From assembly GCF_024600715.1 (NCBI RefSeq), contig NZ_CP102332.1, positions 5,642,001 through 5,706,000 on the forward strand: 64,000 nt of DNA, read 5' to 3'. The notes under the pieces were generated by a model, which saw only the letters and a list, made by a program, of their open reading frames with translations, was not told the origin of the DNA and ran no database searches. A program made the position numbers and the translations under genes. This stretch comes from Streptomyces changanensis. Lineage in GTDB: Bacteria > Actinomycetota > Actinomycetes > Streptomycetales > Streptomycetaceae. Below, one piece after another: positions 1-8,500 of the stretch. Positions within the stretch are counted from its first letter, which is position 1, and every line of letters starts with the position of its first letter.

Positions 1-1
1 C

Positions 2-973
2 ACCACCTCCGGCACCGAGGCGAACGACACCGCGCTCCTCCTCGCCACCGCGTACCGCCGCACCAACCAGATCCTGGCGATGCGCAACAGCTACCACGGC
101 CGCTCCTTCTCCACCGTCTCCGTCACCGGCAACCGCGCCTGGGCCACCACCGGCCTCTCCCCGCTGCGCACGCTGTACGTGCACGGCGCCGTCCGCGGCC
201 GCGGCCCCTTCGCCCACCTGTCCGACGCGGACTTCACCGCCGCCTGCGTCGCCGACCTGGAGGACCTGATCGGGCACACCGGCGACGTCGCCGCGCTCAT
301 CGCCGAACCCATCCAGGGCGTCGGCGGCTTCACCTCGCCCCCCGACGGGCTGTACGCCGCGTTCCGCGAGGTGCTGCGGCGCCACGGCATCCTCTGGATC
401 AGCGACGAGGTGCAGACCGGGTGGGGCCGCACCGGCGAGCACTTCTGGGGCTGGCAGGCCCACGCCGCCGCCGGCCCGCCGGACCTCCTCACCTTCGCCA
501 AGGGCATCGGCAACGGCATGTCCGTCGGCGGGGTCGTCGCCCGCGCCGAGGTGATGAACTGCCTGAGCGCCAACTCGATCTCCACCTTCGGCGGCTCCCC
601 GGTCACCATGGCCGCGGGCCTCGCCAACCTCACCTACCTCCTCGAACACGACCTCCAGGGCAACGCCCGGCGCGTCGGCGGCCTCCTCGCCGAGCGGCTG
701 CGCGCCATCGCCGCGGGCGTCGACCGGGTACGGGAGGTGCGCGGCCGGGGTCTGATGCTCGGCGTCGAACTGGCCGACCCGCACACCGGCGCCGCCGACC
801 CGGGGGCCGCCGCGGCCGTCCTGGAGGCCGCCCGGGAACGCGGGCTGCTCATCGGCAAGGGGGGCGGCCACGACACCAGCGTCCTGCGCGTCGCGCCGCC
901 GCTGTCGCTCACCGTCGCCGAGGCCGAGGAGGGCGCCGCCCTGCTCGAACAGGCCCTCCACACCATCCGGTAA
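2..973 (+). CDS. Class III aminotransferase (N-terminus outside window)
   Basis: PLP-dependent aminotransferase of the AGXT2/4-aminobutyrate type. The open frame runs to the left edge without a start codon, and its first residues (TTSGTEANDTALLLATAY) are the family's SGTEAN substrate/PLP-binding block, so the gene begins upstream. The PLP lysine lies in the LTFAKGIGNG motif (codon 500-502), and the DEVQTGWGRTG block (about 396-430) precedes it. It ends 34 bp before the dihydropyrimidinase on the same strand. That context suggests use of beta-alanine or 3-aminoisobutyrate, the end products of reductive pyrimidine breakdown. The substrate is inferred from neighbours; the fold and cofactor are clear. 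Confidence 0.93.
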   Translation, partial: TTSGTEANDTALLLATAYRRTNQILAMRNSYHGRSFSTVSVTGNRAWATTGLSPLRTLYVHGAVRGRGPFAHLSDADFTAACVADLEDLIGHTGDVAALIAEPIQGVGGFTSPPDGLYAAFREVLRRHGILWISDEVQTGWGRTGEHFWGWQAHAAAGPPDLLTFAKGIGNGMSVGGVVARAEVMNCLSANSISTFGGSPVTMAAGLANLTYLLEHDLQGNARRVGGLLAERLRAIAAGVDRVREVRGRGLMLGVELADPHTGAADPGAAAAVLEAARERGLLIGKGGGHDTSVLRVAPPLSLTVAEAEEGAALLEQALHTIR

Positions 974-1007
974 GCCACCCACCCGCACGCAAGGGGGCCG
1001 CCAGGCC

Positions 1008-2411
1008 ATGAGCACCCGCACCCTCGTCCGGGGCGGCCTCGTCATCACCGCCGCCGAGGAGACCCACGCCGACGTCCTGGTCCAGGACGGCCGCGTCGCC
1101 GCGCTCGCCGCCCACGGCAGCGGCGTCGCCGACTCCTGGACCGCCGACCGCACCATCGACGCCACCGGCCGGTACGTCATTCCCGGAGGGGTCGACGCCC
1201 ACACCCACATGGAACTGCCCTTCGGCGGCACCTTCGCCTCCGACGACTTCGAGACCGGCACGCGCGCCGCCGCCTGGGGCGGCACCACCACCATCGTCGA
1301 CTTCGCCGTGCAGTCCGTCGGCCACACCCTGCGCGAGGGGCTCGACGCCTGGCACGCCAAGGCCGACGGCAAGTGCGCCGTCGACTACGCCTTCCACATG
1401 ATCCTCTCCGACGTCGACGAGCACGCGCTCAAGGAGATGGACCTGCTGGTCGAGGAGGGCGTCACCTCCTTCAAGCTGTTCATGGCCTACCCCGGGGTCT
1501 TCTACAGCGACGACGGCCGCATCCTGCGCGCCATGCAGCGCTCCGCCCTCAACGGCGGACTGATCATGATGCACGCGGAGAACGGCATCGCCATCGACGT
1601 CCTCGTCGAGCAGGCCCTCGCCCGCGGCGAGACCGACCCGCGCCACCACGGGGAGGTCCGCAAGGCCCTCCTGGAGGCCGAGGCCACCCACCGCGCCATC
1701 CAGCTCGCCCGCGTCGCCGGCGCCCCCCTGTACGTCGTGCACGTCTCGGCGGAGGAGGCCGTCGCCGAACTGGCCGTCGCGCGCGACCGGGGCCTGCCCG
1801 TCTTCGGCGAGACCTGCCCCCAGTACCTGTTCCTCTCCACGGACAACCTCGCCGAGCCCGACTTCGAGGGCGCCAAGTACGTGTGCAGCACCCCGCTCAG
1901 GCCCCGCGAGCACCAGGCGGCCCTCTGGCGCGGACTGCGCACCGACGACCTCCAGGTCGTCTCCACCGACCACTGCCCGTTCTGCTTCAAGGGCCAGAAG
2001 GAGCTCGGCCGCGGCGACTTCTCCCGCATCCCCAACGGCCTGCCCGGCGTCGAGAACCGCATGGACCTCCTGCACCAGGCCGTCGTCGACGGGCACATCA
2101 GCCGCCGCCGCTGGATCGAGATCGCCTGCGCCGCCCCGGCCCGGATGTTCGGCCTGTACCCGAAGAAGGGCACCATCGCTCCCGGCGCCGACGCCGACAT
2201 CGTCGTCTACGACCCCGCGACGACCCAGACGATCTCCGCCCGGACCCACCACATGAACGTCGACTACTCCGCGTACGAGGGCCGCACCGTCACCGGCCGG
2301 GTGGAGACCGTCCTGTCGCGCGGCGAGGTCGTCATCGACCGCCGCACCTACACCGGCCGCGCCGGGCACGGCGTGTACACCCCGCGCGCCACCTGCCAGT
2401 ACCTGACCTGA
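1008..2411 (+). CDS. hydA: Dihydropyrimidinase (D-hydantoinase)
   Basis: Cyclic amidohydrolase that opens 5,6-dihydrouracil or dihydrothymine to the N-carbamoyl beta-amino acid. The 467-residue length is normal. Metal ligands are visible: H65 and H67 in DAHTHMELP, the carboxylated lysine K156 in SFKLFMAYPG, H189 in MMHAENG, H245 in YVVHVSAEE and D321 in STDHCPF. The ATG at 1008 follows an aaggggg ribosome site. It lies between an aminotransferase and an F420-type oxidoreductase on the same strand, a common Streptomyces arrangement for pyrimidine degradation. The third enzyme, beta-ureidopropionase, is not in the window and may be upstream. Confidence 0.95.
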   Translation: MSTRTLVRGGLVITAAEETHADVLVQDGRVAALAAHGSGVADSWTADRTIDATGRYVIPGGVDAHTHMELPFGGTFASDDFETGTRAAAWGGTTTIVDFAVQSVGHTLREGLDAWHAKADGKCAVDYAFHMILSDVDEHALKEMDLLVEEGVTSFKLFMAYPGVFYSDDGRILRAMQRSALNGGLIMMHAENGIAIDVLVEQALARGETDPRHHGEVRKALLEAEATHRAIQLARVAGAPLYVVHVSAEEAVAELAVARDRGLPVFGETCPQYLFLSTDNLAEPDFEGAKYVCSTPLRPREHQAALWRGLRTDDLQVVSTDHCPFCFKGQKELGRGDFSRIPNGLPGVENRMDLLHQAVVDGHISRRRWIEIACAAPARMFGLYPKKGTIAPGADADIVVYDPATTQTISARTHHMNVDYSAYEGRTVTGRVETVLSRGEVVIDRRTYTGRAGHGVYTPRATCQYLT

Positions 2412-2422
2412 GGAGGCCCCGT

Positions 2423-3424
2423 ATGGACTTCGGACTCGTCCTGCAGACCGACCCGCCCGCCTCCGAGGTCGTCGGGCTCATGCGGCGCGCCGAGCGCAAC
2501 GGCTTCCGGTACGGCTGGACCTTCGACTCCGCCGTGCTCTGGCAGGAGCCCTTCGTCATCCACAGCCGGATCCTCGAACACACCACCAAGCTGCGCGTCG
2601 GCCCCATGGTCACCAATCCCGGGACGAGGGCCTGGGAGGTCACCGCCTCGACGTTCGCCACCCTCAACGACATGTACGGCAACCGCACCGTCTGCGGCAT
2701 CGGGCGCGGGGACTCCGCGATGCGGGTCGCCGGGCGGCAGCCGAACACCCTCGCCCGGCTCGGCGAGGCCATCGACGTCATCCGGGACCTCGCCGAGGGC
2801 CGCGAGGCGCTCGTCGACGGCAAGCCCGTCCGCATCCCCTGGATCAGGGACGGCCGGCTGCCGGTGTGGATGGCGGCGTACGGGCCCAAGGCCCTCGCGC
2901 TCGCCGGGCGGAAGGCGGACGGGTTCATCCTCCAGCTCGCCGACCCGTTCCTCACGGAGTGGATGGTCAAGGCGGTGCGGAAGTCCGCGGAGGACGCCGG
3001 TCGCGACCCCGCCGCCATCAGCGTCTGCGTCGCCGCGCCCGCGTACGTGGGGGACGACCTGGCGCACGCGCGCGAGCAGTGCCGCTGGTTCGGCGGCATG
3101 GTCGGCAACCACGTCGCCGACCTGGTCGGCCGGTACGGCGAGCACTCGGACCTGGTGCCGGAGGCGCTCACCGCGTACATCAAGGGACGGCAGGGGTACG
3201 ACTACAGCCACCACGGCCGGGCGGGCAACCCCTCCGCCTCCTTCGTCCCCGACGAGATCGTCGACCGCTTCTGCCTCCTCGGCCCCGTCTCCGCCCACAT
3301 CGAGAAGCTGCGGGCCCTGCGCGCTCTGGGCGTCGACCAGTTCGCGCTGTACGCCATGCACGACGCGAAGGAGGCCACGATCGACGCGTACGGCGCCGAG
3401 GTCATCCCGGCACTGGCCGACTGA
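2423..3424 (+). CDS. LLM-class F420-dependent oxidoreductase
   Basis: Luciferase-like TIM-barrel flavin/F420 oxidoreductase of 333 residues. It opens MDFGLVLQTDPPASEVVGLM, with the barrel blocks GRGDSAMRVAG and LPVWMAAYGPKALALAG further on, and belongs to the actinobacterial family that accompanies dihydropyrimidinase. The ATG at 2423 sits 11 bp after the dihydropyrimidinase stop, with ggagg overlapping that stop, so the two are co-translated or at least co-transcribed. The likely job is an F420-linked redox step in pyrimidine catabolism, perhaps a dihydropyrimidine dehydrogenase-like reaction. That role is inferred from context only. Confidence 0.88.
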   Translation: MDFGLVLQTDPPASEVVGLMRRAERNGFRYGWTFDSAVLWQEPFVIHSRILEHTTKLRVGPMVTNPGTRAWEVTASTFATLNDMYGNRTVCGIGRGDSAMRVAGRQPNTLARLGEAIDVIRDLAEGREALVDGKPVRIPWIRDGRLPVWMAAYGPKALALAGRKADGFILQLADPFLTEWMVKAVRKSAEDAGRDPAAISVCVAAPAYVGDDLAHAREQCRWFGGMVGNHVADLVGRYGEHSDLVPEALTAYIKGRQGYDYSHHGRAGNPSASFVPDEIVDRFCLLGPVSAHIEKLRALRALGVDQFALYAMHDAKEATIDAYGAEVIPALAD

Positions 3425-3589
3425 CGGCCGCCCGATGCCCGGCGACGGCGTGGCGGCGGCCGGCGTCGGGAGGCGCATGGCGGCCTGTGGATGGCGGCCG
3501 GGCCGTCTGCGTGTTTCGCGCGGAGCTGCGCGGCTACCCGTCCGATCGACACCCACCGTGGAGAACACGCCCGGGAAGGAGCAGCGGCG

Positions 3590-3781
3590 ATGCCGAATCC
3601 GCAACAACCCGAACTGCGGCGCAACGACAAGGGAGCCGGCACCCCGGAGGACAGCCAGGCCCTCAAGGCCGCCGAGCCCACAGGGGGCGGTGGCCGCGCC
3701 CACGGCACGGACCGCGGGAACAAGGGCGGCGGGAAGGGCGGCGGCACGCCTCCCGAGCAGCAGCCCGACCACCCGGCCTGA
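3590..3781 (+). CDS. Small hydrophilic Gly/Pro/Lys-rich protein
   Basis: A 63-residue protein of unknown function beginning MPNPQQPELRRNDKGAG. I chose the ATG at 3590 because a strong gggaaggag site lies 8 bp upstream; the frame stays open further back to 3491, but that part looks like non-coding DNA. The sequence is strongly hydrophilic with no membrane segment. It has a run of Gly and Lys (about residues 43-52) and a proline-rich tail, so it is probably intrinsically disordered. Similar small disordered proteins are common in Streptomyces and usually unannotated. No partner is evident; the amidase starts 251 bp downstream. Confidence 0.6.
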   Translation: MPNPQQPELRRNDKGAGTPEDSQALKAAEPTGGGGRAHGTDRGNKGGGKGGGTPPEQQPDHPA

Positions 3782-4032
3782 ACCCGACCACACCCGGCTC
3801 ACCCCGGCGACGGACGACGACGTACGCGACGGCCCCCGACCCCTGGGGGCCCGCGCCCCCGCGGCGCCGCCCCGTCGGGAAGCGCCGTCTCCGCCCGTCC
3901 ACGGCCGCGCGGCGAACGCCCGCGCGGCGGCGAGGTCCGCGGGGCCGACCGGATCGGAGCGGGGCACGAATCGTCGGAAGGCCGCGCCCGGGACCCTGAC
4001 ACGGAGGTTACGCGTCAGTAGGCTCCGGCGGT

Positions 4033-5457
4033 ATGACCCCTCACGCGGCGGTGGCGGACCTCGGGCTCGTGGAGCAGGCACGGCTGGTGCGGGAGGGCGG
4101 GGCCAGCTCGGAGTCTCTCGTGCGGGCCGCGCTCGACCGGATCGAGGCGACCCGCGACACCCTCAACGCCTTCCGCTGCGTCCGCGCCGACGCGGCCCTC
4201 GCCGAGGCGGCGGACGCCGACCGGCGCCTCGCGGCGGGGGAGCGCCTGCCGCTCCTCGGCGTGCCCGTGGCCGTCAAGGACGACACCGACGTCGCCGGGC
4301 TGCCGACCCGCTTCGGCTGTGCGGGAGACGTCCCGCCAGCCGCCTCCGACGGCGAGGCCGTGCGCCGGCTGCGCGCCGCGGGCGCGATCGTCGTCGGCAA
4401 GACCAACTCCTGCGAGCTGGGCCAGTGGCCGTTCACCGAGGGCCCCGCCTTCGGCGCCACCCGCAACCCCTGGGACGCCGGGCACACGCCCGGCGGCTCG
4501 TCCGGAGGGTCCGCGGCGGCCGTCGCCGCCGGGCTGGTGCCGGCCGCCCTCGGCTCGGACGGCGCCGGGTCGATCCGCATCCCCGCCGCCTGGACCCACC
4601 TCGTCGGCGTCAAACCGCAGCGCGGCCGGGTCTCCGTCCACCCGTACGACGACTGCTTCGAGGGCCTCACCGTCAACGGTCCCCTCGCCCGCACCGTCGC
4701 CGACGCCGCCCTCCTGCTCGACGCCGTCTCCGGGGCGCATCCCCGGGAGGGCTTCCGGCTGCCGGCCGTCGACGCGTCGGCCGCCGCCCGCCGCGACCCG
4801 GGCCGCCTGCGCGTCGCCCTGGCCTGGCGGCCGCCCTTCACCGGCACCCGCGCCCCCCTGCACCCGGGCGTGCGCCGCGCGGTCACCGCGCTCGCCGAGA
4901 CCCTCGCCCGGCTCGGCCACACCGTGGAGGAGGCCCGCCCCGACTACGGCCTCGTCGGGCTCGGCTTCCTGCCCCGCGCCACCGCCGGGATAGCGGCCTA
5001 CGCCGACCGCCACCCCGATCCCGCCCTCCTCGACCCGCGCACCCGCGGCGCCACCCGCACGGGCCACCGTCTCGGCGGCCGGCTCCTGCGCGCCGCCCGC
5101 GCCCGCGAACTGCGCCAGCACCGCAGGATCGGCGCACTGTTCACCGCGTACGACGTGGTCCTCACGCCCACCACGGCCGCCCCGCCCCCACGGATCGGCG
5201 CCTTCGACGGTCTGCCGGGGTGGCGCACCGACCTCGCCATCGCGGCGGCCTGCCCCTACGCCTGGCCGTGGAACGTCCTCGGCTGGCCCGCCGTCAACGT
5301 CCCCGCCGGCTTCACCGCCGACGGCCTGCCCGTCGGCGCCCAACTGCTCGGCCCCGGCGGCGGTGAGGAACGGCTCGTCTCCCTCGCCGCCCAGCTGGAG
5401 GACGACCTGCGCTGGTACGAGCTCCGCCCGCCGGGCGCACCGGCCGCCGCTGCCTGA
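4033..5457 (+). CDS. Amidase signature family hydrolase
   Basis: Amidase of 474 residues with a complete Ser-cisSer-Lys triad: K82 in VAVKDDTDVAG, S156 in TPGGSSGGSAAAVAAG and nucleophile S180 in GSDGAGSIRIPAA. The spacing matches GatA-type amidases. There are no GatB or GatC partners nearby, so it is a stand-alone amidase acting on small amides rather than part of the tRNA amidotransferase. There is no signal peptide. It ends convergently with the 1541-residue gene, separated by a hairpin at 5484-5512. The substrate cannot be told from the sequence; proximity to pyrimidine catabolism may be coincidental. Confidence 0.92.
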   Translation: MTPHAAVADLGLVEQARLVREGGASSESLVRAALDRIEATRDTLNAFRCVRADAALAEAADADRRLAAGERLPLLGVPVAVKDDTDVAGLPTRFGCAGDVPPAASDGEAVRRLRAAGAIVVGKTNSCELGQWPFTEGPAFGATRNPWDAGHTPGGSSGGSAAAVAAGLVPAALGSDGAGSIRIPAAWTHLVGVKPQRGRVSVHPYDDCFEGLTVNGPLARTVADAALLLDAVSGAHPREGFRLPAVDASAAARRDPGRLRVALAWRPPFTGTRAPLHPGVRRAVTALAETLARLGHTVEEARPDYGLVGLGFLPRATAGIAAYADRHPDPALLDPRTRGATRTGHRLGGRLLRAARARELRQHRRIGALFTAYDVVLTPTTAAPPPRIGAFDGLPGWRTDLAIAAACPYAWPWNVLGWPAVNVPAGFTADGLPVGAQLLGPGGGEERLVSLAAQLEDDLRWYELRPPGAPAAAA

Positions 5458-5483
5458 TTCGCCGACGGCGGGGGGTGGGGGTG

Positions 5484-5512
5484 GCCCCCCGTGCCCGGAG
5501 GTCACGGGGGGC
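5484..5512. terminator. Bidirectional hairpin between convergent genes
   Basis: Perfect 10-bp arms (gccccccgtg at 5484-5493, cacggggggc at 5503-5512) around a 9-nt loop, lying between the amidase stop at 5457 and the minus-strand stop at 5541. There is no U-tract, as is usual in Streptomyces. Confidence 0.7.
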
Positions 5513-5540
5513 GTGCCGGGCGGGACTCTCCGGACGGGCC

Positions 5541-8500
5541 CTACGGGCGTGCCGCCCACGCCCGGGCGAACAGCTCGTGCGGGGGCGCCACGGGCAGCAG
5601 CCGCAGCCACGGCACCGACAGCCGCGGGGAGACCGAGGCCCCGTACGAGGCGAGCTTCGCGGTCTCCAACGGCAGTTCGGGGGCCCTCAGGTCGGTCCAC
5701 GGCCCCGGGACGAACGCGGTGCGCCCCGCCCGCGCCCGCCGGCCGGTCTCCACCGCGCCCGCGGCCGCCAGCTCCTCCTGGGCCGCCCGGTGCCGGGCGG
5801 GCGTCCAGTCGTTCCATCGGCGGACGTTGCGGTCGGTGGGCCGCGCCAGTGTCAGGAGCTGGAGGTACAGCGCCGCCGCGTCTCCTCCGACACCGAGGTC
5901 CGCGGCGGCGGTCGCCACCAGGTCCGGCACGCTCAGCGCGGGGTTCAGCTCGTACCCGCCGGGCGGAACCGGCGTCGCGGCCGCCCGCGCCACCATGCGG
6001 GCGACGCCGCCGTCGCGGACCTCCCGCATCCACCCGACCCGCTCCACCACCCACGTCAGGCCCAGCCCGTCGCAGCGCCGCAGCGCGTGCTCCACCCGCT
6101 CGGGGTCGCCCAGCGCGGCCGTCCGCAGGAACGCGTCGCCACCGGGGGCGGCGACCACGAACACCCCGTCGTCGTACACGCCGGTCGTCGCGACGGTGTC
6201 GTCGAGCAGCGGCTGCGCGCAGGGCAGGACGGCGCCCGCGTACGCGGGGACGGCCGGGTCGGCGGCCATCGCCTCCGCGAACCGGCGCCACCCGTGGAGG
6301 GGAACCAGCGTGCGCGGGTCGTCCAGCAGCCGCCGCAACCGCCCGTGGAGCGCGGTCGCCCCCGCCACGGCCGGATCGCCCACCGGCCGCTCGCACAGCG
6401 CCCACACCACCAGCGCCACGAGCCGTTCGTCCGGCAGCCGCGAGGTGGTCAGCCACGTCCCCGGCGTGCCGTCGGCGGTCGCCTCGTGCACCTGGAGGCC
6501 GCCCCTCCGGCCGGCCGCGAGGACGCACCCGGCGCCGGAGAAGCCGACCACCCCCTCCGGCAGCTCACCCGTCGCCAGACCGCGCGACCACTCCGCGCCG
6601 AGGCCCAGGCCCTCCTCCAGCGCCCCCGCGAGCTCCTCGTCGACGTACTCCGCCGTCCCCAGCAGCCGCGCCCACACCTCCGCCATGCGCCCGGCGGCGG
6701 CCGCCATGCCGCCGTCGGCCCACAGCTCGGCCGGGTCCTCGGGGACGCCCGCCGCGAGCACCGCGAGGCGCCCGCGCTGCCCGAGCCGGTGCCACAGCGA
6801 CACGTACTCGTCGATGACGGCCTTCGTGGCCCGGTACGGCTTCCCCCGCAGCATGCGGTGGTCGTCGTCGTGCCGCTCGCGGCGCGGCAGCCCCCCGAGC
6901 ACGAGCGCCGCCACCGTGCGCCGCACCCCGGTCCGCCACGCGAAGACGTCGACGGCCCCCGGCGGCACGGCCGGCGGGCCGTACCGGTCAAGCAGCTCCA
7001 GCAGCCTCGGCAGGCGCCCGGCGTCGTCCCCCTCGACGGTGAACGTCACGGTCTCCGCGGCCCCCGACGGCGCGGGATCGTCCTCCCGCTGGAGGAACCG
7101 CGCCGTACCGCCGCGCTCCGCGCCCGAGGCCGGCACCCCGCCCGCGGCGCGGCACGCGGCCACCGCCTCCGTCGGCGCCCGACCGGTACGCCACCGGCCG
7201 CCGCGCTCCGCGAACGGCTGCCGGCTCCACACCTGCAGCAGCGCCGCGAGCGCCCGCCGCTCCGCCTCCGGCGTGGTACCGGCCACCGCCCGCCAGGCCA
7301 CGGCGTCGATCCGGCCCGCCAGCGCGGCCCACTCCACGGGCTCCGCCGGCAGGGCCAGGCGCCGCGTCTCGTCGTCGATCTCCCCGCGCAGGTGGCGGCC
7401 GTCGGCCGCCACCGCCGTCAGCGTCGCGGGCTGCGGGCGGGCCACGTGCGCCTCGAACGGCCGCAGCGCGGGCAGCAGCCCGTACAGCGCGGGCGCCAGC
7501 ACCGTGTCCGGTACCGCCTCCGGCAGCTCCACCACCGGGCCGGACCGCATGACGCCCACCCGCCGCGACAGCTCCTCCCGCCGCCGCAGCACGTCGGCGG
7601 CGAGCAGCGTGGCGCGCACCGCGCCCGCCACGACGCGGGGCTCCGTCACCTCGGGCAGCACACGCGCCACTTCCGCCCGTACGGCCTCCGCGGCACCCTC
7701 ACCGGAACGGTCGCGGGCCGCGTGGAGGAGGGCGCGCGCGGCGTCGTCACCGACCGCGCGCAGCGCCTTGGAGGACGTCTCGTCCCGGGGCGTGAGGAAG
7801 TGCCAGAAGGCCGGCGGGGGCAGCGGGCCGACGGCGTGCCCGGACGGCTTGCGCCGGCGGTTCCGCGCGCCGGCGGGGAAGCCGTGCGCCTCCCACAGCA
7901 GTGAGCCGTCCTCCACGGCGTACACCCGCACGTCGTCCGGCTGCACCAGGACCGCGTCCTCGCCGCCCGCCGGCATCCGCAGGACGCCCCACGGGTGGCG
8001 GCCCGGCTGCCGGGCGCGGAACCGGGCGCGGCGCCCGTCGACGCCCTCCAGCAGGAAGTCGGTCGGCGACGGTCCCGCGTACGCCGTGCGGTGCAGCACC
8101 CGGCAGCCCACCAGCCGCCCGTCCTGCCCCAGCGGCGAGGCGGGCGCACCCTCCGGCAGGACCGCCAGGGTGAGCGCGTCCGAGTGGAGCGCGTGGTCCG
8201 GCGGGACGTCGCCGGTGCCGTGGAACGCGGGCAGCTCCCGCTTCCCGCCGCGCTCCCCGGTGACCGGGTCGACGCGCTCCCAGTCGTCCCCGTACACCCG
8301 GGCGCTCCAGAACCGGGTGCCGTCGCTCATCTGCAGCTCACGGCAGTCCACGCCCTCCCGGCCGCCCGGCCGCAGCACCCGGCTGCCGTCGTGCCGGCCG
8401 CCACCGTCCGGGGTGGCGAACTGGAAGCCGAACGCCCCGTCGATGATCCCGTCGAACGGACGCAGACCACCCCAGCGCTCCGGCGTGAACACGTCCTGCG

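Noticed and set aside
4033..5457. Amidase as GatA of the tRNA amidotransferase
   Set aside because: There is no gatB or gatC beside it, and the surrounding genes are catabolic; a stand-alone amidase is the simpler reading.
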